DNA from: Anatilimnocola floriformis
Lineage (GTDB): Bacteria; Planctomycetota; Planctomycetia; Pirellulales; Pirellulaceae
Reading direction: 5' to 3'
DNA length: 64,000 nt
Assembly: GCF_024256385.1 (NCBI RefSeq)
Contig: NZ_JAMLFW010000002.1
Coordinates: 1 to 64,000 of the forward strand
The notes under the pieces are model-generated. The model had not been told where the DNA came from. It ran no database searches and saw nothing but the letters and a program-made list of their open reading frames with translations. This document shows, piece by piece, positions 35,577 to 45,122 of this stretch (position 1 is the first letter of the stretch; each line of letters begins with the position of its first letter). The position numbers were made by a program, and so were the translations under genes.

Positions 35577-36944
35577 TTAGTACAAGTAGATGAAGTCGAG
35601 AGCGACCAGCGACTGATCCGACCGCGTGCCATCGCCGTAAGGCTGGGCAGCGGCACCGGCAACGGCGTTGCCATCGAACTTGTCGTAGCGGTATTCAGCC
35701 CGCACGGTCAGGTTTGAAGTCGGGGTCCAGTTCAGGCCCGTCGTGACTTCGTAGAAGCTGCCCGAGAAGCCCGAGCCGGCCAGCGGCTGGCCAGCGTCCG
35801 GACGCAGGCCGGTCACGCGAACACCAGCATCGTCGCGGAACCATTCGCCACGCAGACCCCACTTCCAGCAATCGTTGATCTTGTAGAAGAGGTATTGGTT
35901 CACGCCGTACCACTGAGCTTGATTGGCACCAGCGCGATCGGCGTTGTCCTGGCTGGCGAAGTCATGCTGGAAGATGTACTGCCAGCTGTCGCTGATGTTC
36001 CAGGTATAGACCAAGCTGTGCATGTAGCGATTGGTGTAATCGTTCGCGTTGTTCACGGTCGGCTCTTTGCCGAACATGACGTTGAACGCAAGCGTATCCC
36101 GTTCGCCCGTCCAGGTCAGACCGAGAATGAAACCTGGATCGTCTTGCGAACGATTGAGGGCATCCCAACCATTCACCAAGGCGTAGTTCAGGTTGATTTC
36201 GTCATTCCACTTGTACGAACCCAAGATACCCCAGTGGGTGAAGGGTTCGCCGTACTGCATCGTGTAAGCGTGCGAGTAGAAGAAGTTGCCGTTGGCGGGC
36301 ACCACTTCGTAACCGATCACGGTGTAGAAGTGACCGATCTTGATCGAGTTCTGCTCGTTACCCACTTCGGCGTAGAGCTGCGGAATGGCCAGGCCGTAGA
36401 ACGGGCTGCCGTTCCACTTCGGTGCGCCGACGATGTCGGTTTCCCAGCCGTTCGACTGTGTGAAGATGTAATCGCTGCCGTACAGAGCATCGATGCGGCC
36501 ACCCCAATTCCAGCAGCAGGTTTCGCGATCGATGGTCTTTTCGCCAACGATGTACAGTTGGTTCAACATCGCTTCGTTGCGATCGTTGAAGGTCACCGGA
36601 CCGTTGTAACGGCTCGGGGGGCTGTCGGGGTTGCCGGTCCAGCCGCCATGCACGAAGCCGTTGATGTTCCAGCATTTTTCCTTCTGGCAGAACAGCCGCC
36701 AAGGATCGCACTTGGCTTCTTCTTCCTCGGCAGGTGCTTCGGCCGGGGCGGCAGCTTGCGGTTCCATGCGCGGAGCCGGCGGCACGGCGCCATGGGGCCG
36801 AGCCTCGACGGGCGGCTGCGGCGGCCCTTCGACAGGTTGGGTAAAGTCAGCGACCGTATAGGTGGTCTGCGCGCCGGCAATCAGCGGCAGGCCCAAAGAT
36901 GTCGCGATGCTCATCGTCGCGGCAGCAAGCCAATTAAATTTCAT
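35577..36944 (-). CDS. Outer-membrane beta-barrel porin-like protein
   Basis: 455 residues from the ATG at 36944, preceded by GAGGAACTTGGA. A second in-frame ATG at 36965 lies before this ribosome-binding stretch. A signal peptide (about 1-25) is followed by a Pro/Ala/Glu-rich linker and a CDPWRLFCQKEKCWNINGF segment with four cysteines, then a long series of amphipathic strands ending in aromatic FIYLY, the usual C-terminal signature of barrel proteins. It resembles the putative beta-barrel porin-2 family (YTVIGYEVVPANGNFFYSHAY and GILGSYKWNDEINLNYALVNGWD). Strong terminator downstream. Confidence 0.82.
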   Translation of the reverse strand: MKFNWLAAATMSIATSLGLPLIAGAQTTYTVADFTQPVEGPPQPPVEARPHGAVPPAPRMEPQAAAPAEAPAEEEEAKCDPWRLFCQKEKCWNINGFVHGGWTGNPDSPPSRYNGPVTFNDRNEAMLNQLYIVGEKTIDRETCCWNWGGRIDALYGSDYIFTQSNGWETDIVGAPKWNGSPFYGLAIPQLYAEVGNEQNSIKIGHFYTVIGYEVVPANGNFFYSHAYTMQYGEPFTHWGILGSYKWNDEINLNYALVNGWDALNRSQDDPGFILGLTWTGERDTLAFNVMFGKEPTVNNANDYTNRYMHSLVYTWNISDSWQYIFQHDFASQDNADRAGANQAQWYGVNQYLFYKINDCWKWGLRGEWFRDDAGVRVTGLRPDAGQPLAGSGFSGSFYEVTTGLNWTPTSNLTVRAEYRYDKFDGNAVAGAAAQPYGDGTRSDQSLVALDFIYLY

Positions 36945-37577
36945 TCCAAGTTCCTCGTGGTGCATGTGTCATGCACGCTGCTTATTGTCCGTGTTGGTCG
37001 AGTGACCAACTTGCACCGCAACCGCCTGCGGTCCCCGTGCAGAGCGACACCCGCTAATGCAGATGTTCCCACCGCTCTCGGACTTCAGTTCACTCGGGCA
37101 GGCACAGAACTCCTGTCCCGAGTTCCTGGCCGTATTAACTGTTTCGTGCGGAGCTTTTGGAATAATTAATACTCGCGGAGCTATCGAAAAGGTCTGCTTG
37201 CGGCGAAAGGTCGCCGCAGCTTGCCCGGCTTCCGTGAGCGGAACAACTTCTTGCCTGTGAATGGCCAGCGAGGCAATTATGGGGCTCATGCCAGCCCCCC
37301 TTTCGTACCCCCAGAATATTGCAGCTGACTCAAATCGCCGATTTCTTACTAAGTCATTTCTATAAAAGACTTAACGACGAAAAACGGGTGCAATACCTCG
37401 CTCCAGATATCGCACATTATTGCCGCTATTTTGGGTGGTTCGTCTGGTCTGAGAATCAGCAATACGCCCGTGACGCCTCCAGCCCAGCTTTCAATCCTGC
37501 GACCACCGGCCTCGTGCCGGTGGGGCGATCACTGGTCAGCTACCAACGCCACCACCGGGTGCATTCTCAGCGGCTCG
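36945..37577. other. Long intergenic region with hairpins
   Basis: About 630 bases without a convincing gene; a 108-codon plus-strand frame at 37319 is not protein-like. The left part is the likely leader of the porin gene and contains GTTGGTCACTCGACCAAC-type palindromes near 36993-37010 and an AT-rich stretch at 37133-37172. The right part has TAAGTC..GACTTA flanking an AT-rich stretch near 37354-37374, and a CCACCGGCCTCGTGCCGGTGG hairpin near 37505. I see no clear promoter box. Confidence 0.5.
37504..37526. repeat. CCACCGGC-type hairpin
   Basis: CCACCGGCCTCGTGCCGGTGG is a perfect hairpin with a short loop, the same family as the CCACCGGCTTCAGCCGGTGG hairpin near 40714. It lies 50 bases after the stop of the EF-G-like gene, on its 3' side. 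Confidence 0.6.
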
Positions 37578-39692
37578 CTACTCTTCCTCTTCTTCATGCA
37601 GCGTCGTCTTGCTCACGATGTCTTGCTGCACGCTGCTCGGCATGATGTCGTAGTGGGCGAGCTCCATCGTAAAACTCCCCTGTCCGCCGGTCATGCTGCT
37701 CAGCGTGCGGGCATAGGTGGTGACTTCGCGCAGCGGCACTTCGGCGAAGATCGTTTGATAGCCGCCGCCAGCCGAGTCGGTTCCTTGCACGCGGCCGCCG
37801 CGGCCTGACATGTCGCTGTAGAGATCACCCATGAACTTCTCGGGAACGGTCACTTCCATCCGCACGATCGGCTCGAGGAGCGCGGGCTTCGCTTGTTGAA
37901 AAACATTTCGGAATGCCATCGAGCCGGCGATCTTAAACGCGGCTTCGCTGCTGTCGACATCGTGATGCTTGCCGTAGTGAACTTCCACGGCAACGTCTTG
38001 CACCGTGTGACCAGCGATCACTCCCTTTTCGATTCGCTCTTTGAAACCTTTCTCGATGGCAGGCAAAAAGTTGCCGGGAATGCTGCCGCCGACGACGCTG
38101 TTGACCCACAAGAAGCGATGCGTTTCGTCGAAATGAAATTCCTTCATCTGCGGAAAGCGTTCCTTCGTGCAGAACTGCTCCGGCGTGACGTTGCGCGGCA
38201 GCGGATACATGCGAATGTGGACCTCGCCGAATTGACCGCGACCGCCCGATTGTTTTTTGTGGCGGTAACTTCCCTCGGCACTCGCCATGATCGTTTCGCG
38301 GAACGGAATCTTCGGCACTTTGCTGTCGACGTCGAGTTTGTCGCGCCGATGCAACCGTTCGCGAATGATCTGCAAATGCAGATCGCTCATGCCGGTCATG
38401 ACTAGTTCTTTGGTCTGCACATCGCGCTCGATCTTCAGCGTCGAATCCTCTTCGACGAGCTTATGCAGTGACGTCGAGAGCTTGGCTTCGTCGGTATGGC
38501 TCTTCGGCTTCACGGCCAAGCCGACCATCGGTGTGGGGAACGGAATGCGCGGCATTTCAAATTCGCCCAAGGAATTACCGGTGTGCAGATCTTCCATCTT
38601 CGCCACGGCGACAATGTCTCCCACGCCGGCACTCTCGACGGCTTTCGTTTCGGCCCCTTGCACGTCGAGCAGTGGACCAATCTTGACCCCTTTCTTCGCG
38701 CCGCAAACATGCACCTGATCGTCCTTCTTCAGCGTGCCGGAATAAATCCGCAGATAGGTAAGCTTCTGCACAAAGGGATCGATCCGCGTCTTGAAAACCT
38801 GTGCGATCAGCGGCGCCGCCGGATCGGCTTTGATCTTGATCTCGTCTCCCTCGATTCCATCGCGATGGCCTTCCTTGTAAGCAATCCGTTGAATGTGCCC
38901 CGGCGGCAAGGCTTCGTGCGCGAGAACTTCGAGCAGTTCTTTCAAACCGACGCCGGTCTTCGCCGAACAGCAGACGATGGGAATCAGTGTGCCGCGGGCG
39001 ATGGCTTGCTCGGTGAGCTCTTCGACCTTTTCGTGCGAAGGCTCTTCCCCTTCGAAATACTTTTCCATCAAAGCTGCATCGACTTCGATGATCGATTCGA
39101 TGAGTTGGGTGTGTGCTTCCGATACTGGCAGCAGCGCGCCGGCGTCATCTCCTTTATCCAGCGTCGTAATGACACCTTTAAAGCCGGCGCCATGACCGAT
39201 CGGAATGTTGAGGAGCGCGCACGCGTTGCCAAAGGTGTCGCGAATGTTTTCGATCAGCTTGGGGAAGTCGATATTGATGTCGTCCATGCGGTTGATGATG
39301 ATCATCCGCCCGACGCCAGCCTTGCCGGCTTCTTGAAAGACGCGGCGAGTGTTCACCTCGATGCCGCTGTGAGCATTAATGACGATGGCAGCCATCTCGA
39401 CCGCGCGGAGAGCGCCAATCGTCTGCCCGATGAAGTCCGAATAGCCGGGGGTATCGATCGCGTTGATCCGCTTCCCCTCGTGCGAGAAGTGCACGATGCT
39501 CGACTCGATTGTCCGCTTGTGAGCTTTTTCTTCCGGATCGAAGTCGCAGATGCTGCTGCCGTTGTCGACGCTCGGTTCGCCGTGGACCGCGCCGGTGAGA
39601 GCGAGCAGGCGATCAAGCAGCGTGGTCTTGCCGCTCGCGCCATGCCCGCAAAATGCAATGTTTCGAAGTTCCGCCACAGTGACCTTAGCCAT
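37578..39692 (-). CDS. EF-G-like translation GTPase, divergent paralogue
   Basis: 704 residues, close to EF-G length, with all five domains. The G1 motif is GHGASGKTT (16-24) where true EF-G has a AHxDxGKTT motif. G3 is DTPGYSDF and the NKxD motif is NRMD. Downstream, RGGRVQGTD resembles EF-G domain IV/V, and the tail is acidic (HEEEEE). It looks like the EF-G2/FusB-type paralogue group, not the housekeeping elongation factor. It may act in ribosome recycling or have another translation role. Confidence 0.83.
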   Translation of the reverse strand: MAKVTVAELRNIAFCGHGASGKTTLLDRLLALTGAVHGEPSVDNGSSICDFDPEEKAHKRTIESSIVHFSHEGKRINAIDTPGYSDFIGQTIGALRAVEMAAIVINAHSGIEVNTRRVFQEAGKAGVGRMIIINRMDDINIDFPKLIENIRDTFGNACALLNIPIGHGAGFKGVITTLDKGDDAGALLPVSEAHTQLIESIIEVDAALMEKYFEGEEPSHEKVEELTEQAIARGTLIPIVCCSAKTGVGLKELLEVLAHEALPPGHIQRIAYKEGHRDGIEGDEIKIKADPAAPLIAQVFKTRIDPFVQKLTYLRIYSGTLKKDDQVHVCGAKKGVKIGPLLDVQGAETKAVESAGVGDIVAVAKMEDLHTGNSLGEFEMPRIPFPTPMVGLAVKPKSHTDEAKLSTSLHKLVEEDSTLKIERDVQTKELVMTGMSDLHLQIIRERLHRRDKLDVDSKVPKIPFRETIMASAEGSYRHKKQSGGRGQFGEVHIRMYPLPRNVTPEQFCTKERFPQMKEFHFDETHRFLWVNSVVGGSIPGNFLPAIEKGFKERIEKGVIAGHTVQDVAVEVHYGKHHDVDSSEAAFKIAGSMAFRNVFQQAKPALLEPIVRMEVTVPEKFMGDLYSDMSGRGGRVQGTDSAGGGYQTIFAEVPLREVTTYARTLSSMTGGQGSFTMELAHYDIMPSSVQQDIVSKTTLHEEEEE

Positions 39693-39840
39693 GCCTGAAT
39701 CCTTCGCAGAAAGGGAGAGAAAAGCGAGGCGTCGACGGTGCAGGTTCGTTGCGTGTGCATTCGCATCATGCGAGGTTGTTCGTCGGGGAGTTCCTTGTTT
39801 TTTAGTTCGTGGTTCTTAGTTCTTTGTTGTTGGTTCTTCG

Positions 39841-40557
39841 TTAGCCGTTCACTGCGGCGAGCGCGGCGGGAAGGGTCAATGTTTCTTCGTACAATGCGCG
39901 GCCGATGATCGCTCCGGCCATCGGCACTTTGGCGAGCGCCGTCACATCAGCTGCCGTAGTCACGCCGCCTGAGGCGATCACGGAAATCTTTGTCGCGTTC
40001 TTCATCTCGGCCATGGCAGGCAAATTCGGTCCCTGCAGCATGCCGTCGCGAGCAATGTCGGTGTAGATGATCGCGCCGACCGCATCGCCAGAGAACTTCT
40101 TCGCGAAATCGACCGCCAGGGCGGTGCTCGTTTCTAGCCATCCGTCGGTCGCTACCTTGCCATCGCGAGCATCGATGCCGAGGGCCAGCTTGTGCGGATA
40201 CTTGGCGCACATTTGCTTGAACCAAGCCGGTTCCTTGAGCGCCTTCGTGCCGACGACGAGTCGCGAAATGCCCAGACCGAGCAGCCTGTTGATGATCGCT
40301 TCGTCCCGGATGCCGCCGCCGAGTTGGATGGGGATTTTGACGGCAGCGAGAATCGCCGTGATCGCGGCTAGATTCGCTTGCGCCCCGTCGCGTGCTCCAT
40401 CGAGGTCGACCAAGTGAAGGCAGGTCGCACCCTGCCGCACCCAGTGCCGAGCCATTTCCGCGGGGTCTTCGCCGTAAACGGTTTCCCGCTGATAGTCGCC
40501 TTGCTTGAGGCGGACACACTTACCGCCGCGCAGGTCAATCGCCGGCCAGATTTCCAT
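39841..40557 (-). CDS. hisA: Phosphoribosylformimino-5-aminoimidazole carboxamide ribotide isomerase
   Basis: 238 residues from the ATG at 40557, a TIM barrel of HisA. Catalytic D8 is in WPAIDLRGG and the second aspartate in GIDARDGKVATDGW. The phosphate-binding loops are QLGGGIRDE, ASGGV and GAIIGRALYE. HisA performs the isomerisation step of histidine synthesis. Four residues upstream an alternative start exists (40569). No other his genes are close. Confidence 0.92.
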   Translation of the reverse strand: MEIWPAIDLRGGKCVRLKQGDYQRETVYGEDPAEMARHWVRQGATCLHLVDLDGARDGAQANLAAITAILAAVKIPIQLGGGIRDEAIINRLLGLGISRLVVGTKALKEPAWFKQMCAKYPHKLALGIDARDGKVATDGWLETSTALAVDFAKKFSGDAVGAIIYTDIARDGMLQGPNLPAMAEMKNATKISVIASGGVTTAADVTALAKVPMAGAIIGRALYEETLTLPAALAAVNG

Positions 40558-40997
40558 CACACAATCCAATCATCACTCGAACAGAGATACCTCGCGCAAT
40601 ATGCCACAGCAGGTGTGGGAACGCAAGGACGCGGTGGAGTGCGGATCCCGAGTGGTGCGCAGCATTAGCTAGGTGGAGTGATATTTCTGAGCGAAGAGTC
40701 TGCCGGGCGTTAGCCACCGGCTTCAGCCGGTGGGAAGCGTCGCGATGCATCCGGCTTTAGCCATCGTTAAGGCCATGGCTAAAGCCGGGGACGAATGGAT
40801 CGGCCCACCACCGACTGAAGCCGGTGGCTAAGAGCATCGAATTCGGCTCGCTCGAATTCTATCCCGAAGGGATGGATTGCCGGCGGTGGTGCGGCGGTGA
40901 GTTCCCTCTGCTCGGTGCTCCGGTAAGAGGGGTAGGGTGAGGGGTTGGAGTGTAAACCGAATTTCGGATCTTCGGGTTCCTTTGCTACAATCAAGGC
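40558..40997. other. Intergenic region with a compound inverted repeat
   Basis: About 440 bases without a gene. It is dominated by the compound inverted repeat at 40710-40831, which is described separately. The rest shows nothing I can support. The toxin-antitoxin pair starts at 40998. Confidence 0.55.
40710..40831. repeat. Compound inverted repeat (TTAGCCACCGGC type)
   Basis: TTAGCCACCGGCTTCAGCCGG (40710 on) is repeated inverted at 40804-40831 (GAAGCCGGTGGCTAA). Between them is a second nested hairpin GGCTTTAGCCAT..ATGGCTAAAGCC (40753-40786). It is a typical intergenic REP/MITE-like structure; single CCACCGGC-type hairpins elsewhere in the window share its sequence. Confidence 0.65.
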
Positions 40998-41225
40998 ATG
41001 TCGCCACAAACCGAAAAATTGCTCGAGGAAGTCCTCCGCTTGCCGCTCGAGGAGCGCGAACTATTCGCCAGCCATTTGTTAGAGAGTCTCGACGACGAAT
41101 TTGCCGATGAAGCAGCTTGGTCTGCAGAAATCAAGCGGCGGGTTGACGACATCACTGCAGGCAAAACGCAGACGACCCCTTGGTCCGAAGTTCGACAACG
41201 AATGTTGGACTACAAGGGCGAATGA
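40998..41225 (+). CDS. Addiction module antitoxin
   Basis: 75 residues of the putative addiction module component family: KLLEEVLRLPLEERELFASHLLESLDDEFADEAAWSAEIKRRVDDITAG, then the tail TTPWSEVRQRM. These antitoxins mask RelE/ParE-family toxins and autoregulate the operon. The toxin gene starts 1 base after its stop. Confidence 0.85.
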   Translation: MSPQTEKLLEEVLRLPLEERELFASHLLESLDDEFADEAAWSAEIKRRVDDITAGKTQTTPWSEVRQRMLDYKGE

Positions 41226-41226
41226 A

Positions 41227-41517
41227 TTGAACGTTGAATTTGATCCTGCCGCCGACCGCGAAGTCAACCGAACTTATCGCTGGTATTACAAGCGAAGCGT
41301 TACCGCAGCGCACCGATTTCTGAATGCGCTCGATCATGCAATTGAGCAGATTGTTGCCAATCCAGGCCTATGGCCAGAACACTTGCACGGCACCAGATTC
41401 CGCAATCTGGAACGGTATCCGTACTTCGTTGTTTATCTTGAACTTGGTGACAGCATCAAAATTATCGCGGTCCAACATGCCGCACGACGACCGGGATACT
41501 GGATCAAGCGATTGTAG
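41227..41517 (+). CDS. RelE/ParE-family toxin
   Basis: 96 residues, probably starting at the TTG at 41227. The RelE fold is seen in VEFDPAADREVNRTYRWYYKRSVTAAHRFLNAL, then FRNLERYPYFVVYLELGDSIKIIAVQHAARRPGYWIKRL. RelE-type toxins cleave mRNA at the ribosome; ParE relatives inhibit gyrase, and this sequence does not decide which. It forms a toxin-antitoxin pair with the upstream gene. There is no ATG in the right place, so the start codon call is inferred. Confidence 0.8.
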   Translation: MNVEFDPAADREVNRTYRWYYKRSVTAAHRFLNALDHAIEQIVANPGLWPEHLHGTRFRNLERYPYFVVYLELGDSIKIIAVQHAARRPGYWIKRL

Positions 41518-41580
41518 TGAGCGACATTACTTCTTCGCTTCTGCCCGTGTGATCGTCCCGCCTTCCGAAAGCATTTTCGT

Positions 41581-42652
41581 ATGATCGGCACTTCTTCTGC
41601 ACGAGCCCCGCGTCTCCAGTTCTCGCTCCGTGCTCTGTTGGTCCTGATGGCTGCGGTGGGCATTTCTTTGGTGGTCTATCGCCTGCCGTGGGTCGAGACG
41701 ACTCAGAAGTCGTACATGCGGACGCACCTGTACTACACCGAAGACAGTCCTGGGCACGATTTGACGGTCAGAGACACGTCAGGCAGATGGCAACATTTCT
41801 GGACGAAGGAGTTTGGCGTCTTTGGAATGAATGACGTTGACGACCAGCACTTATCGACGCGGCTGGAATGGGAAGCCGCAGCTGAATGGCGTGCGCCAAT
41901 ATTGGCGGCTACCTAATCCGGATGCGATCACTGAGAAAGCCACATCTCCGGTGCTCGTTGTCGAAAAACACTACGTCGACAACGATCTTCGGCGCGTGAC
42001 TTTCTTAGACGTCGAAACGGGCGAGACCGTCTACTCCAAGGGCTACCTGAATGGACTTCCGCACGGCAAATCAACTGGCGGCGCGTATCACAACGGCAAA
42101 CGCGTCGGCATCTGGCACGAAATACCCTATTACGCAGGGACCGAAGAGATCAGCGTGCAGAAATCGTACCGCGATGGTTACTTGCACGGTGAATGGATCT
42201 GGAAAGGCGCGGGGGGCCGCACGCTGCAAACAGCCAAGTATGACGACGGGCGACTCATCGAATGGAACGGACTGCCGACGAAGCAAGCGATCGAATTGCT
42301 GCTCAGGAAATGTGAACTAGATGACGCTGACTTCAGTAGGTTGCAACGCCCTGCCGCCTGCGTGGAGTTGATCAGCCAACCTTCCCTGGACAATAGTACC
42401 AAGCGCGGGCAACCGCGTACCAACCGCTGGCAATTGCATGTTGATGGCCAACGGACGAACCTCACGCTCGCTGAGCGCGTGCTCGATCCTTTCGATTTCT
42501 TCCCGCCCCATCGCAACATCACCAACTTCTTACCTGGCGATCCCATAATTGAGTCGCTGTTGGCAACCTGTCTCAACTCCAACGAAACTCTCGTCTTGCG
42601 CGAGCACACGCTTTACTTTGTAGAAATCTCGTCGGCTGAGTTGATACCTTAG
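41581..42652 (+). pseudogene. FSLRALL-leader membrane protein with YwqK-like repeats, frameshifted
   Basis: An ATG at 41581 opens RLQFSLRALLVLMAAVGISLVV, the FSLRxLL membrane-helix leader found on many uncharacterised planctomycete proteins. The frame stops at 41916. From 41831 the next frame continues with GWNGKPQLNGVRQYWRL, then three antitoxin-YwqK-like repeats such as YSKGYLNGLPHGKSTGG and YRDGYLHGEWIWKG, ending at 42652. No separate start or ribosome site supports a second gene. One inserted base between about 41831 and 41880 (or two deleted) would explain it. Function unknown. Confidence 0.55.
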
Positions 42653-42687
42653 GCTGCCTGAAAGCGTACCTCGGTTGCTCTCAAAAT

Positions 42688-43164
42688 CTACTTCTCGGCC
42701 CGCGTGATCGTGCCGTTGATCGTGCCGCCGTGTTCTTTGTTTGCGGTTTCCCACCAACGGCCGGCGTAGACGTCGTCGTGGAACATGACGCGGGCTGACC
42801 ATTGGGCGGCGCCGGGGCCGGCTTTGACGTTGTCGAGAATCAAGATCGCCGTGTCGCCGGCGAATTTCACCTGGCAGGGAATCGGAAACTCGATCGTGCG
42901 GTCGCCGAGCTTGAAGACCGAGACAACGCTCCATTTCCCTTCGGCGCTCTTTTCAGCGCGAGCGATTTGGTAGCTGTCGTTCCCCTTTTCCGAGCCGAGC
43001 TTGCCGCCGGCGACCGGGGCCCAGGTTCCCTTGAGCGTGGCGTTTTTCAGCATGGCCACAAACTTGGCTTCGACGTCGCCGTCGCCTTGGGCGAAGATGA
43101 GCGCGGGGCTCGCCAGCCAGGCGGCGAACAAACAGGCAGTCAGCAAGGCAACGCGAGATTTCAT
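42688..43164 (-). CDS. Secreted hypothetical protein
   Basis: 158 residues with a signal peptide (about 1-25, ending IFAQG). Not recognised. The body (VEAKFVAMLKNATLKGTWAPVAGGKLGSEKGNDSYQIARAEK and later RWWETANKEHGGTINGTI) looks like a small beta-rich lipocalin-like or stress-like secreted protein. It is divergent from the nucleoside hydrolase gene, 101 bases away. Confidence 0.65.
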   Translation of the reverse strand: MKSRVALLTACLFAAWLASPALIFAQGDGDVEAKFVAMLKNATLKGTWAPVAGGKLGSEKGNDSYQIARAEKSAEGKWSVVSVFKLGDRTIEFPIPCQVKFAGDTAILILDNVKAGPGAAQWSARVMFHDDVYAGRWWETANKEHGGTINGTITRAEK

Positions 43165-43265
43165 GGCGGCAACTCCGGGAAGGCTGAAGGGAATCGCCCG
43201 ATTCTATGTTGCGGCGAAGTCGAATTCCAAGCCGGGGAACTTTTGCAGTCGCTAAAATCACACGC

Positions 43266-44294
43266 ATGATCAATCGATATTACATCCTGATTGCCGCGCT
43301 GCTGCTGACCACTCCTGCTACCGGTTGGTCGGCGGAACCTGCTGCTGATCGAGTAAGAATCTTCTGCGACACCGACATGCTCACCGATTGCGACGATGCC
43401 GGTGCGCTCGCGGTGCTGCATGCATTGGCCGATCAAGGGGAATGCGAAATCCTCGCGACGGTTTGCAGTGTGAGCGACGTCGATTCTGCCGTGACGGTCG
43501 CGGCGATCAACGCCTACTTCGGTCGGCCTGATTTGCCGCTGGGTGTCGTGCGCGGCAAGAGCGTGATGATGAAATCGAAATTCGCCGGTCCGGTGGCGAA
43601 GGAGTTTCGCGAGCGGACGAAGTTCGCAGCCAAGATCTCAGACTCGGTTGCCGTTTATCGCGAGGTACTCGAGAAACAGCCCGATGCGAGCGTCGTGATC
43701 GTCACGCTCGGCTATCTCACGAATCTAAAGACGCTGCTCGAGCAGCCCGCAACGGCGGATCGACTGAGCGGCGTAGAGTTGATCAAACGCAAAGTGAAAA
43801 CGTTCGTCTGTCTCGGCGGTAATTTCGTCGGCCATCCGCCGCGCGATGATCTCAAGCTCGGCAATGTCAACTTTCAGCGCGATGCCGAGTCAGCTGCCTT
43901 CGTCATCAAGAGTTGGCCCGGCAAGATCGTCTTCGTCGGCCGCGAGATCGGCTCGGTCCCGAGCGGCCTTGAGTTGGGCAAAAGCCTCGCCAAAACGCCG
44001 GCCGATAATCCGGTTCGCCGCGCTTACGAGCATTACTTCGACGGCCAACTGCGCGATCGACACGTCGCCGATCTTACAGCCGTCCTCTATGCCGTGCGCG
44101 GTCTGCGCGATTATTGGGAGATCGAGGAGCACGGCTACATGGACCTGCAGCCCGATATGAAGTTCACTTGGAAATTCGACGCCGATCGCAACCAGGCGTA
44201 TTTGAAGAAGAGGCTCCGCGATGGCAAGCCGAACGATGACTACATCGAAGGCGTGCTCGATGAACTGCTGATCCACATGCGGCGCGGCAAGTAA
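43266..44294 (+). CDS. Secreted nucleoside hydrolase family protein
   Basis: 342 residues from the ATG at 43266. A signal peptide (MINRYYILIAALLLTTPATG) is followed by the calcium-binding DTDMLTDCDD (residues 35-44), the nucleoside hydrolase signature DxDxxxDD. It continues with VVIVTLGYLTNLKTLLEQ and FVCLGGNF. Canonical members hydrolyse the N-glycosidic bond of inosine and uridine. Export is unusual for salvage enzymes and suggests use of external nucleosides or sugar-linked compounds. Confidence 0.83.
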   Translation: MINRYYILIAALLLTTPATGWSAEPAADRVRIFCDTDMLTDCDDAGALAVLHALADQGECEILATVCSVSDVDSAVTVAAINAYFGRPDLPLGVVRGKSVMMKSKFAGPVAKEFRERTKFAAKISDSVAVYREVLEKQPDASVVIVTLGYLTNLKTLLEQPATADRLSGVELIKRKVKTFVCLGGNFVGHPPRDDLKLGNVNFQRDAESAAFVIKSWPGKIVFVGREIGSVPSGLELGKSLAKTPADNPVRRAYEHYFDGQLRDRHVADLTAVLYAVRGLRDYWEIEEHGYMDLQPDMKFTWKFDADRNQAYLKKRLRDGKPNDDYIEGVLDELLIHMRRGK

Positions 44295-44300
44295 GCGAAA

Positions 44301-44975
44301 TTACTCTTCGCGCGGGTTGCCGATCTGCCGGAGGTATTCCGACAGGCGCGCTTGCAGGTCGATCAGCCCCTGCCATTGCCGCAGGTCGAGCGTGATCTTG
44401 CTCGTCTTGTTTTCGACCGAAGCCGACAGAATCAAGTTGCGCAGCCGCACGTGGAGATATTCCAAAATTTCGGCCAGCTGCGCGGCCTGGCCCGGCGTCA
44501 TGCGGTCGGGAAGTTCTGGCGGTTCGAGCGCGTGCAGCGTGGCTTGCATGTCGCACTCTTCGTTCCAGTTCAGTTCGAAGTCGAGCGAGGAGAAGTTCGC
44601 GGCCTTCTGCATTTGCTCGGGATCAGCCGTCATCGCGGCTTCGCCATCGTCGCGCAAGCGCGCCAGGCGGCCGGCGATCTGCTCGCGCGAGCCAAACAGC
44701 AGCACGCTGCGGCCAAGGGCGATCATGTCGCCAAACTTTAAAATCCGCAGCTGGATGTCTTCGCCGTTGACCTTCGTACCGTTGGTGCTGTCGAGATCGG
44801 TGAGGACGAGGCGGTTGTTGTCTTCTTGAATCTTGATGTGGTAACGACTGATCCGCTCGTCATTGAGCTGGATCGTGTTCCCCTCTTCGCGGCCGATGGT
44901 GATCGGTGGGCCGACGTTTTGAAAGATACGCCCGCGGTCGGCGCCGTCGAGAACTCGAAGTGTGATTCCGGACAT
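44301..44975 (-). CDS. FHA-domain protein
   Basis: 224 residues. The N-terminal FHA domain (about 5-95) has the full pattern: ITIGREEGNTIQLNDERISRYHIKIQ, DLDSTNGTKVNGEDI. It binds phosphothreonine peptides, probably made by a Ser/Thr kinase such as that at 50169. The C-terminal half (about 130-224) is helical and unassigned. The 3' end is 6 bases from the convergent nucleoside hydrolase gene. Confidence 0.85.
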   Translation of the reverse strand: MSGITLRVLDGADRGRIFQNVGPPITIGREEGNTIQLNDERISRYHIKIQEDNNRLVLTDLDSTNGTKVNGEDIQLRILKFGDMIALGRSVLLFGSREQIAGRLARLRDDGEAAMTADPEQMQKAANFSSLDFELNWNEECDMQATLHALEPPELPDRMTPGQAAQLAEILEYLHVRLRNLILSASVENKTSKITLDLRQWQGLIDLQARLSEYLRQIGNPREE

Positions 44976-45122
44976 CGCGCGCGTGCCAGCCTAACCCGAA
45001 AGGGCGGTGCGAGGAGACCTGTTGCTACTTTCGCTTATAGCATCCGGGTGAAAGCAGGGTCAAGCGCCAGCACCGGTGCTGTGCCGCAAAATCGCCGCGA
45101 AACATGCGATTTCCGCAAAACA

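Noticed and set aside
37319-37645. 108-codon plus-strand frame in the 633-base gap
   Set aside because: No domain, no clear start context, and the tail crosses into the antisense of the EF-G-like gene.
38496-39698. 400-codon plus-strand frame
   Set aside because: Antisense to the EF-G-like gene and not protein-like.
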